Below are positions 15,325-23,220 of a stretch of 64,000 nucleotides of DNA, piece by piece. Made by a program: the position numbers and the translations under genes. The stretch is taken from contig NZ_RBAM01000008.1 in NCBI RefSeq assembly GCF_003626645.1, forward strand, positions 186,001-250,000. Direction: 5' to 3'. Position 1 is the stretch's first letter; every line of letters starts with the position of its first letter. Source of the stretch: Streptomyces klenkii (GTDB lineage Bacteria; Actinomycetota; Actinomycetes; Streptomycetales; Streptomycetaceae). Under the pieces are notes generated by a model. The model saw only the letters and a list, made by a program, of their open reading frames with translations. It ran no database searches and was not told where the DNA came from.

Positions 15325-16932
15325 AACACCGAACCCACCCCGCACACCCTCAACCGGCGCGGAGTGAATGGCGGAAAGACACATCCCCAGCACCGTCCGC
15401 GTGTCGCGCGGATCGATGACACCGTCGTCGTAGAGCCGCCCGGAGAGGAACATGGCGAGCGATTCCGCCTCGATCTGCCGCTCGACCATCTCCCGCAGCG
15501 CCGCGTCGGCTTCGTCGTCGTACGGACGCCCCCGCGCCACCGCGGACTGCCGGGCCACGATCGACAGCACCCCGGCAAGCTGCTGCGGCCCCATGACGGC
15601 GGACTTCGCGCTCGGCCAGGCGAACAGGAACCGCGGATCGAAGGCGCGCCCGCACATGCCGTAGTGCCCGGCGCCGTAGGACGCGCCCATGAACACCGAC
15701 AGGTGCGGAACACGGGAGTTCGCCACCGCATTGATCATCATCGCGCCGTGCTTGATGATGCCGCCCTGCTCGTACTCCCGCCCGACCATGTATCCGGTCG
15801 TGTTGTGCAGGAAAACAAGGGGCACGTCACGCTGATTGGCGAGCTGGATGAACTGCGCGGCCTTCTGCGACTCCTCGCTGAAGAGAACGCCTTGCGCATT
15901 GGCGAGGATGCCCACGGGGTACCCGTGAAGACGGGCCCACCCGACGACCAGACTCCTGCCGTACCGGGCCTTGACCTCGTCGAAATCGGAGCCGTCGACA
16001 ACGCGCGCAATGACCTCGCGAGGATCGAAGGGCACCTTGAGATCCCCGGGCACGACACCGAGCAACTCGTCCTCGTCGTACAAGGGCGGCGAAACGAACC
16101 CCGCGGGATCGAGATCAGGATCGGGATCAGGGGTGGCCTTACGCCAGTTGAGCCGCCCGACGACCCGCCGGGCGAGCCGCAGCGCATCGAGCTCATCAAC
16201 GGCGAAGTGGTCCGCCAGGCCGGAAACGCCCGCGTGCATCTCCGCCCCGCCCAGCGACTCGTCGTCGCTCTCCTCCCCCGTGGCCATCTTGACCAGCGGC
16301 GGCCCACCGAGGAAGACCTTCGCCTGCTCCTTCACCATGATCACGTGGTCGGACATGCCGGGTACGTACGCGCCGCCGGCCGTCGAATTGCCGAACACGA
16401 CGGCCACCGTCGGCACGCCGGCGGCCGACAGCCGGGTCAGGTCCCGGAACAGCCCGCCGCCCGGGATGAAGATCTCTTTCTGGCTGGGCAGGTCGGCGCC
16501 GCCTGACTCCACGAGCGAGATGACCGGCAGCCGGTTGGCGAACGCGATCTCGTTCGCCCGCAGGGCCTTCTTCAACGTCCAGGGGTTGCTGGCGCCGCCC
16601 CGCACGGTGGGGTCGTTCGCGGTGATGACGCACTCGACGCCCTCCACCACACCCACGCCCGTGACGATCGACGCGCCCACCGTGTAGTCGCTGCCCCAGC
16701 CCGCGAGGGGTGACAGCTCAAGGAACGGCGTGTCGGGGTCGAGGAGGAGTTCCACGCGCTCGCGGGCGAGCAGTTTGCCGCGCGCGCGGTGCCGGGTGAC
16801 GTACTTATCCCCACCCCCCGCGAGCGCCCGGGCGTGCTCCGCGCCGACCGCGTCGAGCCGCTCCAGCATCGCGGCGCGGGCGGCGGCGTAGTCGGGGCCC
16901 GCCACGTCGAGGGAAGACGACAGCACTGTCAC
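15313..16932 (-). CDS. Acyl-CoA carboxylase carboxyltransferase (beta) subunit
   Basis: 539 residues, the normal length for LiuB/AtuC/PccB-type subunits. Carboxyl-transferase folds twice: first half with ITANDPTVRGGASNPWTLKKALRA and LVESGGADLPSQKE, second half with ILANAQGVLFSEESQKAAQFIQL and FLHNTTGYMVGREYEQGGIIKHGAKM-like segment (here GAMM). The ESGGA and GREYE signatures favour methylcrotonyl-/geranyl-CoA carboxylase over acetyl-/propionyl-CoA types. GTG start at 16932 overlaps the AtuA stop (GTGA), with GGAGG seven bases upstream. A DPDPDLDP acidic stretch occurs mid-protein. Works with the biotin subunit at 13101. Confidence 0.92.
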   Translation of the reverse strand: MTVLSSSLDVAGPDYAAARAAMLERLDAVGAEHARALAGGGDKYVTRHRARGKLLARERVELLLDPDTPFLELSPLAGWGSDYTVGASIVTGVGVVEGVECVITANDPTVRGGASNPWTLKKALRANEIAFANRLPVISLVESGGADLPSQKEIFIPGGGLFRDLTRLSAAGVPTVAVVFGNSTAGGAYVPGMSDHVIMVKEQAKVFLGGPPLVKMATGEESDDESLGGAEMHAGVSGLADHFAVDELDALRLARRVVGRLNWRKATPDPDPDLDPAGFVSPPLYDEDELLGVVPGDLKVPFDPREVIARVVDGSDFDEVKARYGRSLVVGWARLHGYPVGILANAQGVLFSEESQKAAQFIQLANQRDVPLVFLHNTTGYMVGREYEQGGIIKHGAMMINAVANSRVPHLSVFMGASYGAGHYGMCGRAFDPRFLFAWPSAKSAVMGPQQLAGVLSIVARQSAVARGRPYDDEADAALREMVERQIEAESLAMFLSGRLYDDGVIDPRDTRTVLGMCLSAIHSAPVEGVRGGFGVFRM

Positions 16933-18773
16933 AGCAGCACCTCCGGTATGTCCACGTGGCGGGAGCGAAGCCACTCCCCCAGCGCCTTGGCCTGCGGGTC
17001 GAAGCGGGCCTGGGAGGCGACGCCGGCGCCGAGCAGCCCGTCGACGGTGAAGTTGAGGGCGCGCAGCCCGGGGTAGGCATGCCGCTCGACGGGCAGCCTG
17101 GCGACTTCGGGCAGGAGCTGGCGGAAGCGGGAGCCGGTGAGCTCGTGGGCGAGCCACCGCCACGCCTCGTCCGACCGGACCCACACGCCCACGTTCGCCG
17201 AGCCGCCCTTGTCGCCGCTGCGGGCTCCCGCGACGAGCCCGAGGGGGGCACGGCGAACGGGCCCGGGCGGCAGCGGCACGGGCAGCGCGGGAGCCTCGAC
17301 GGGGACACAGGCCGACGCCGGACCCGAGGCCGACCCCGAGACCGATCCCGAGACCGGCCCCGACCCCGATCCGGATCCCGAGGCCGGATCTGCGGCGGCG
17401 GCCAAGGGAGCCGGAGGCACCCGCAGCCGCGTCCCGTCCGGCAGCACGGCCATGTGCCGGACGGCGTACGCGTCGACGGCCGCGGCCTCGAACACGCCGT
17501 ACGGGGAGCCGGGGCCGGGCGGCGCGGTGACGTGGAAGCCGGGGTAGCCGGCCAGGGCCAGCTCGACGGCGGCCCCGCTGACGGCGCGGCCGACGGCCTC
17601 CGGGTCGGGGTCGCGCACGGTCAGGCGGAGGAACGCGCTGGCCTCCTCCTGCACGTCCGCGTCGGCGTGATCCGTACGGGCCAGGGTCCACCGGACCTCG
17701 GCCGGCCGGCGCTTCGCGAGGGCGTCCTCCATCTGTGCCCGTACGAGGCGGGCCTTGGCCTCGATGTCGAGGCCCGTGAGCACGAACACGACCTCGTTGC
17801 GCCAGCCGCCCACGCGCGTGAGCCCCACCTTGAGCGTGGAGGGCGGGGCCTCCCCGCGGACGCCGCTGATCCGTACGCGGTCGGGTCCGTCGTCGGTGAG
17901 CCGGACGGTGTCGAGCCGGGCGGTCACGTCGGGCCCCAGGTAGCGCGGGCCGCCCGTCTCGTAGAGGAGCTGGGCCGTGACCGTGCCGACAGTGACGGCG
18001 CCGCCCGTGCCGGGGTGCTTGGTGATGACGGCCGAGCCGTCGGGGTGGATCTCGGCGATCGGGAAGCCGGGCCGGCGCACGTCGTGCTCGGTGAAGTGCT
18101 CCGTGAAGAAGGAGTAGTTGCCGCCGGTCGCCTGCGCGCCGCACTCCAGGACGTGCCCGGCGACGACGGCGCCGGCGAGCCGGTCCAGGTCCTCGGCGAG
18201 CCAGCCGAAGTGCGCGGCGGCGGGGCCGGTGACGAGGGCGGCGTCGGTGACGCGGCCGGTGACGACGATGTCCGCGCCCGCGCGCAGGCAGGCGGCGATG
18301 CCGGCGCCGCCGAGGTAGGCGTTGGCCGTGAGGACGTCCCGGCCCCAGTCGCGGCCGGGCTCGTGCAGCAGGTCGTCGCCCTCGACGTGGGCGACGCGGA
18401 CGTCGGCGCCGACGCGGCGGGCGAGGCCGCGGATCGCCTCCGCGAGGCCGCCGGGGTTGAGGCCGCCCGCATTGGTGACGATCTTCACGCCGCGGTCGGC
18501 GGCGAGGCCGAGGCCCTCCTCCAGCTGGCCGAGGAACGTCTTCGCGTAGCCGCGGGAGGGGTCCTTGAGGCGGTCGCGGCCGAGGATGAGCAGGGTGAGC
18601 TCGGCGAGGTAGTCACCGGTGAGGACGTCGAGGGGGCCGCCGGTCAGCATCTCGCGGAGGGCGTCGAAGCGGTCGCCGTAGAAGCCGGAGGCGTTGCCGA
18701 TCCGCAAGGGACTCGTCCGTAAGGAGCTCGCCCCTAAAGGGCTCGTCCGTAAGGGACATGCGGGGTCTGTCAC
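16929..18773 (-). CDS. AtuA-like (DUF1446 plus C-terminal domain) protein with three TTA codons
   Basis: 614 residues. Large DUF1446 domain (RIGNASGFYGDRFDAL, VKIVTNAGGLNPGGL, LTANAYLGGAGIAACLRAGADIVVTGRVTD) and the AtuA C-terminal domain (GLVAGARSGDKGGSANVGVW). Family: required for acyclic terpene utilisation in Pseudomonas; its reaction is not settled. Between the domains a Gly/Ser-rich linker (ASGSGSGSGPVSGSVSG) is encoded by a CCCGAGACC-like repeat. The GTG start (GGGAG nine bases before) is followed by 15-bp tandem units (PLRTS, PLGAS, SLRTS) each containing TTA: codons 8, 13 and 18. TTA needs the bldA tRNA in Streptomyces. First gene of the operon. Confidence 0.9.
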   Translation of the reverse strand: MTDPACPLRTSPLGASSLRTSPLRIGNASGFYGDRFDALREMLTGGPLDVLTGDYLAELTLLILGRDRLKDPSRGYAKTFLGQLEEGLGLAADRGVKIVTNAGGLNPGGLAEAIRGLARRVGADVRVAHVEGDDLLHEPGRDWGRDVLTANAYLGGAGIAACLRAGADIVVTGRVTDAALVTGPAAAHFGWLAEDLDRLAGAVVAGHVLECGAQATGGNYSFFTEHFTEHDVRRPGFPIAEIHPDGSAVITKHPGTGGAVTVGTVTAQLLYETGGPRYLGPDVTARLDTVRLTDDGPDRVRISGVRGEAPPSTLKVGLTRVGGWRNEVVFVLTGLDIEAKARLVRAQMEDALAKRRPAEVRWTLARTDHADADVQEEASAFLRLTVRDPDPEAVGRAVSGAAVELALAGYPGFHVTAPPGPGSPYGVFEAAAVDAYAVRHMAVLPDGTRLRVPPAPLAAAADPASGSGSGSGPVSGSVSGSASGPASACVPVEAPALPVPLPPGPVRRAPLGLVAGARSGDKGGSANVGVWVRSDEAWRWLAHELTGSRFRQLLPEVARLPVERHAYPGLRALNFTVDGLLGAGVASQARFDPQAKALGEWLRSRHVDIPEVLL

Positions 18774-18813
18774 TGCGGGCCGCTCCCTCAGGAGATCGTG
18801 TCAGGACGGAGAG

Positions 18814-18851
18814 AGCGTGGCAGCGCGAGCAAAAACAATCAAGCGTGCTTG
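18814..18851 (-). promoter_or_regulatory. Operon promoter with TetR-type operator CAAGCgtGCTTG
   Basis: Minus strand: -35 TTGATT (18837-18842), 17-bp spacer, -10 CACGCT (18814-18819), about 40 bp before the AtuA start. The perfect palindrome CAAGC-GT-GCTTG (18840-18851) overlaps the -35 box. The TetR gene at the end of the operon is the obvious candidate to bind it. Confidence 0.6.
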
Positions 18852-18868
18852 CCTTTATTTTCGGCCAG

Positions 18869-21800
18869 TTACGCGGACAGGCCGCCGGCGGCGCGGAGCG
18901 CCTCCGCACGGATAGCCTCCGCGAGGAGTTCGGCGAGGTGGACGGCGCGCGGGCCGTCGCCCGCGAGCTGGGCGATCTGCGTGCGGCAGGAGAACCCGTC
19001 GGCGAGGACCGCCGCGCCGTCGCCGCGCCGGGCGGCCTCCTGGAGCGAGGGCAGCAGCTGCTCCTCCGCACAGGCCACGGAGACCTCGTAATGCTCTTTC
19101 TCGAAGCCGAAGTTGCCCGCCAGGCCGCAGCAGCCGCCGCTCAGCTCACCCACCAGGCCGGCGCGCTCGCGGAGGCGGCGCTCGGCGGCGTCGCCGAGGA
19201 CGGCGTGCTGGTGGCAGTGGGTCTGCCCGGCCACGGGGCGGTCCAGGCGGGGCGGCTGCCAGTGCGGGGCGAGCTCTTCGAGGGTCTGAGCGAAGGTGCG
19301 TACCTGCGAGGCGAGTTGATGGGCGCGCGGATCGTCCGGGAGCAGTTCGGGAAGGTCGGTGCGGAGGGAGGCCGCGCAGCTGGGCTCCAGGACGGTGACG
19401 GGGAGGCCGGCGTCGAGGGCGGGGGCCATCAGGGCGAGGGTGCGGCGCAGGGTGCGGCGGGCGCGGTGGAGCTGGCCGGTGGAGATCCATGTCAGGCCGC
19501 AGCAGGGCGCCTTCGGCGGGACGGCGATGCGGAGCCCGGCGCACTCCAGGACGGTCACGGCGGCGCGGCCGGTGTCCGGGGAGAGGTGGTTGGTGAAGGT
19601 GTCGGGCCAGAGGACGAGGTCGGTGCCGGCGGTCGGGACGGGGCCGGTACCGCTGGTCGGGATGGGGCCGGTACCGCCGGTCGAGACGGGCCCGGTACGG
19701 CCGCTCAAGACAAGGTCTGCACCGCCTCCCGAACCGCCCCCCGCTCCCGCGCCGCCCCGCTCCCCCCACCACCACCGCAGAAACGTCTCCTCCGCGATCC
19801 GCGGAACGGCCCGCTCCGGAGCGATCCCCCCGAGCCGTTTCGCCACCGCCGCCACCGGCCCGGCGCCGGACAGCCGGTTCACCACACGCGCCCCCCGAGC
19901 CGCGGCAACCCCCCTCAGCCACACCGGCAGCCACCCCATCGCGTAATGCGAGGCGGGCCGTAGCCGGCCCGCGTAGTGGTGGTGGAGGAACTCCGCCTTG
20001 TACGTGGCCATGTCGACGCCGACCGGGCAGTCGCTGCGGCAACCCTTGCAGGCCAGGCACAGGTCGAGCGCCTCGCGGACCTCCTCCGACCGCCAGCCGT
20101 CCGTGACGACCTCGCCGGCGAGCATCTCGTGCAGGAGCCGGGCGCGGCCGCGCGTGGAGTGCTGCTCCTCGCGCGTGACGCGGTACGACGGGCACATGAC
20201 ACCCGCACCGCCCGCACCACCCGCCGCCGTCTCGCGGCACTTGGCCACGCCCACGCACCGCCGCACCGCGCCCGCGAAGTCGCCGCCGTCGTCCGCGTAG
20301 CCGAAGACGACCGGCAGGGGCCGCCGCGGGAGCACGTCGAAGCGGAGGTTCTCGTCCAGCGCGTACGGCCGTACGAGCATGCCCGGATTGAGGCCGCCGT
20401 CGGGGTCCCAGAGGTCTTTGAAGCGCTCGAAGAGCCGGACGGCCTCCGCCCCGTACATCTTCGGCAGGAGTTCGGCCCGCGCCTGCCCGTCGCCGTGCTC
20501 GCCGGACAGGGAGCCCCCGTGGGCGACCACCAGCTCCGCGGCCTCGCCGGAGAAGTCGCGGAAGCGCCGCACCCCGTCCGCGCGGAGCAGGTCGAAGTCG
20601 ATGCGGACGTGGATGCAGCCGTCGCCGAAATGCCCGTAGGGCGCGCCGCGCAGGCCGTGGCGGCGCAGGAGGGCGCGGAAGTCGCGCAGATAGGCGCCGA
20701 GGCGGGCGGGCGGAACGGCGCAGTCCTCCCAGCCGGGCCAAGCCTCGGTGCCGTCGGGCATGCGGGTGGCGGTGCCGGCGGCGTCGTCCCGTACGCGCCA
20801 CAGGGCGCGCTGCCCGGCCGCGTCCGTGACCACGACGGCGCCCGTGGTCCCGGGGGCGGCGGCCCGTACGAGCTGCTCCGCCCGCGCCCGCGCTTCGGCC
20901 TCCGTGGCCCCGCCCGTCTCGGCGAACAGCCAGGCCGCTCCCTCCGGCAGGCCGGCCGCGGCCGCGCCGCCCACCAGGTCGGCGGCCATGCCCTCGACCG
21001 TCAGGGGCCCGTGCGGCAGGAGCAGGTGGGCGGCGTCCGCGGCGGCGCTCTCGTCCGCGTACGCCAGCACGGCCAGGGCGCGCGCCCGCGGCGCCTCCAC
21101 GAGCCGTACGGTGGCCTCCGTCAGCACCCCGAGCGTGCCTTCGCTGCCGGTGAAGGCGCGGGCCACGTCGGTGCCGCGCTCCGGAAGCAGGGCGTCCAGC
21201 GCGTACCCGGAGATGCGGCGCGGAAGGTCGGGGAAGCGGGTGCGCAGCACCGCCAACTCGCCGCCGACCAGGCCCCGGAGCCCTTCGGCGAGCCGCTCCG
21301 GCAGCCCCGCCCACCCCCGGGTCAGCCGGGCCCGCTCGCCCGCGTAGGTGAGGACGTCCAGCGCGTGCACGTTGTCGGCGGTCGTCCCCCAGGCCACGGA
21401 GTGCGCGCCGCACGCGTTGTTGCCGATCATGCCGCCGAGCGTGCAGCGGGCGTGCGTGGACGGGTCGGGGCCGAACGTCAAGCCGTGCGCGCCCGCCGCG
21501 TCCCGCAGCGCGTCGAGGACGACGCCCGGCTGGACGACGGCCGTACGGGCCTGCGGGTCGATCGCCACGATCGCGTGCATGTGGCGGGTGAAGTCGAGCA
21601 CCACGCCCTCGCCCGTGGCCTGCCCGGCAACCGACGTGCCGCCGCCGCGGGCGACGACCGGCGCCCCGTGCGCGCGGCAGACGGCGAGCGCGGCCGCCAC
21701 GTCGTCGGCGTCGCGCGGGGCGACCACGCCCAGGGGCACGCGCCGGTAGTTCGAGGCGTCCATGGTGACGAGGGCCCGGTCGGCGGCCCCGAAGCGGACG

Positions 21801-21904
21801 TCGCCGCGCACGGCCTTCCGCAGGGCGGCGGCCAGTTCCTCGCGGTCCGCGCCGCCCGCGCCGCCTTCAGCCTCACTCTCCACAAGATCAGCCATAAGGC
21901 CCAT
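18869..21904 (-). CDS. FAD/Fe-S oxidoreductase of the YdiJ type (D-2-hydroxyacid dehydrogenase)
   Basis: 1011 residues, like E. coli YdiJ (about 1018). Order: FAD-binding PCMH domain (VARGGGTSVAGQATGEGVVLDFTRHM, GGMIGNNACGAHS), FAD-linked oxidase C-terminal domain (GHFGDGCIHVRIDFDL, SLSGEHGDGQAR), then a 4Fe-4S part (CVGVAKCRET ... MCPSYR, CLACKGCRSDCPVG) and two CCG-type motifs (APCCGLTW, GGCCGLAGN). Expected role: oxidation of D-lactate or D-2-hydroxyglutarate with electrons to the respiratory chain. Before the first CCG motif sits an extra repeat, TGPVSTGG/TGPIPTSG/TGPVPTAG, flanked by two copies of DLVL. The ATG at 21904 follows GGAGGG by eight bases. Proximity to serC fits: PHGDH side activity makes D-2-hydroxyglutarate (inference). 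Confidence 0.9.
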   Translation of the reverse strand: MGLMADLVESEAEGGAGGADREELAAALRKAVRGDVRFGAADRALVTMDASNYRRVPLGVVAPRDADDVAAALAVCRAHGAPVVARGGGTSVAGQATGEGVVLDFTRHMHAIVAIDPQARTAVVQPGVVLDALRDAAGAHGLTFGPDPSTHARCTLGGMIGNNACGAHSVAWGTTADNVHALDVLTYAGERARLTRGWAGLPERLAEGLRGLVGGELAVLRTRFPDLPRRISGYALDALLPERGTDVARAFTGSEGTLGVLTEATVRLVEAPRARALAVLAYADESAAADAAHLLLPHGPLTVEGMAADLVGGAAAAGLPEGAAWLFAETGGATEAEARARAEQLVRAAAPGTTGAVVVTDAAGQRALWRVRDDAAGTATRMPDGTEAWPGWEDCAVPPARLGAYLRDFRALLRRHGLRGAPYGHFGDGCIHVRIDFDLLRADGVRRFRDFSGEAAELVVAHGGSLSGEHGDGQARAELLPKMYGAEAVRLFERFKDLWDPDGGLNPGMLVRPYALDENLRFDVLPRRPLPVVFGYADDGGDFAGAVRRCVGVAKCRETAAGGAGGAGVMCPSYRVTREEQHSTRGRARLLHEMLAGEVVTDGWRSEEVREALDLCLACKGCRSDCPVGVDMATYKAEFLHHHYAGRLRPASHYAMGWLPVWLRGVAAARGARVVNRLSGAGPVAAVAKRLGGIAPERAVPRIAEETFLRWWWGERGGAGAGGGSGGGADLVLSGRTGPVSTGGTGPIPTSGTGPVPTAGTDLVLWPDTFTNHLSPDTGRAAVTVLECAGLRIAVPPKAPCCGLTWISTGQLHRARRTLRRTLALMAPALDAGLPVTVLEPSCAASLRTDLPELLPDDPRAHQLASQVRTFAQTLEELAPHWQPPRLDRPVAGQTHCHQHAVLGDAAERRLRERAGLVGELSGGCCGLAGNFGFEKEHYEVSVACAEEQLLPSLQEAARRGDGAAVLADGFSCRTQIAQLAGDGPRAVHLAELLAEAIRAEALRAAGGLSA
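19623..19705. repeat. 24-bp in-frame tandem repeat in the YdiJ-like gene
   Basis: Units of GGGCCGGTACCGCNGGTCG type encode TGPVSTGG, TGPIPTSG and TGPVPTAG between the Fe-S domain and the CCG domain. The flanking residues DLVL occur on both sides, as expected from a slippage duplication. Confidence 0.7.
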
Positions 21905-21950
21905 ACTGCACGCCCTCCCCCCTCCCCCGTCTCACCGAACGGACGTTTTA

Positions 21951-21985
21951 CTGATCAAAAACTCCGCACGGACTAGGCTGCGTCC
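21951..21985 (+). promoter_or_regulatory. Leaderless promoter of serC
   Basis: CTGATC (21951-21956) and TAGGCT (21974-21979) with a 17-bp spacer. Six bases separate the -10 box from the GTG start, so transcription should begin at the start codon itself. No RBS is present. Confidence 0.65.
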
Positions 21986-23104
21986 GTGGCTGATATCCAG
22001 ATCCCCGCTGACATCAAGCCCGCCGATGGTCGCTTCGGCGCGGGCCCGTCCAAGGTGCGTACGGAGGCGCTCGCCGCCCTGGCTGCCACCGGAACCTCTC
22101 TGCTCGGCACGTCCCACCGCCAGGCCCCGGTCAAGAACCTGGTCGGCTCGGTGCGCGACGGCGTGCGCGAACTCTTCTCCCTGCCCGACGGCTACGAGGT
22201 GATCCTCGGCAACGGCGGCTCGACGGCCTTCTGGGACGTCGCGACGCACGGCCTGATCGAGAACAAGTCGCAGCACCTGTCCTTCGGCGAGTTCTCCTCC
22301 AAGTTCGCGAAGGCCGCGAAGCTCGCGCCGTGGCTGGCCGAGCCGACCGTCATCTCCTCCGAGCCCGGCACCCACCCGGAGCCGAAGGCGGAGGCGGGCG
22401 CCGACGTCTACGCCCTCACCCACAACGAGACCTCCACCGGCGTCGCGGCGCCCATCCTGCGCGTCGAGGGCGCCGACGAGGGCGCGCTCGTCCTGGTCGA
22501 CGCCACGTCCGGCGCCGGCGGCCTGCCCGTCGACATCGCCGAGACCGACGTCTACTACTTCGCCCCGCAGAAGTCCTTCGCCTCCGACGGCGGCCTGTGG
22601 CTCGCGGCCTTCTCCCCCGCGGCCCTGGAGCGCGCGGCCCGCATCCACGCCTCCGGGCGGCACGTCCCCGAGTTCTTCTCCCTGCCGACCGCGATCGACA
22701 ACTCCCTCAAGAACCAGACGTACAACACCCCGGCCCTCTCCACCCTCTTCCTGCTGAACCAGCAGCTGGAGTGGCTCAACGGCCAGGGCGGCCTGGACTG
22801 GGCGGTCCGCCGCACCGCGACCTCCGCCCGCACCCTCTACGGCTGGGCCGAGGCCTCCAAGCACGCGACGCCCTTCGTGACGGACCCGGCCAAGCGGTCG
22901 GCCGTCATCGGCACGATCGACTTCACGGACGACGTGGACGCGGCGGCCGTCGCCAAGGTCCTCCGCGCCAACGGCATCGTCGACACCGAGCCGTACCGCA
23001 AGCTGGGCCGCAACCAGCTGCGCATCGCGATGTTCCCGGCAATCGACCCGTCGGACGTCGAGGCCCTGACGGCCTGCGTCGACTACGTGATCGAACAGCT
23101 CTGA
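21986..23104 (+). CDS. serC: Phosphoserine transaminase
   Basis: 372 residues of the actinobacterial SerC type. PLP-dependent transamination of 3-phosphohydroxypyruvate with glutamate in serine synthesis. Seen: RFGAGPSKVR start, LGNGGSTAFWDVAT, THNETSTGVAAP, VDATSGAGGLPVD, the PLP lysine in YYFAPQKSFASDGGLW, and substrate-binding GRNQLRIAMFP near the end. GTG start without RBS, leaderless geometry. Monocistronic with a very strong terminator. Confidence 0.95.
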   Translation: MADIQIPADIKPADGRFGAGPSKVRTEALAALAATGTSLLGTSHRQAPVKNLVGSVRDGVRELFSLPDGYEVILGNGGSTAFWDVATHGLIENKSQHLSFGEFSSKFAKAAKLAPWLAEPTVISSEPGTHPEPKAEAGADVYALTHNETSTGVAAPILRVEGADEGALVLVDATSGAGGLPVDIAETDVYYFAPQKSFASDGGLWLAAFSPAALERAARIHASGRHVPEFFSLPTAIDNSLKNQTYNTPALSTLFLLNQQLEWLNGQGGLDWAVRRTATSARTLYGWAEASKHATPFVTDPAKRSAVIGTIDFTDDVDAAAVAKVLRANGIVDTEPYRKLGRNQLRIAMFPAIDPSDVEALTACVDYVIEQL

Positions 23105-23111
23105 CGAAGTG

Positions 23112-23157
23112 ACGCGACGGACGGCCCCGCGGTGATCCGCGGGGCCGTCCGTCGCGT
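23112..23157. terminator. Terminator after serC
   Basis: A perfect 21-bp stem, 23112-23132 with 23137-23157 (core GGACGGCCCCGCGG / CCGCGGGGCCGTCC), loop TGAT. It starts eight bases after the serC stop and can serve the convergent gene too. Confidence 0.85.
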
Positions 23158-23220
23158 AACGCCGCGTAACCCCCGGCCCGCCCGGGCGTGCTCGGCGTCA
23201 GGGGTCCCGCCGGTGAAGCC

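Noticed and set aside
15313..18144. A 943-codon frame joining the carboxyltransferase to sequence upstream
   Set aside because: The upstream part is a shadow of the AtuA-like gene. The GTGA overlap and RBS at 16932 define the true start.
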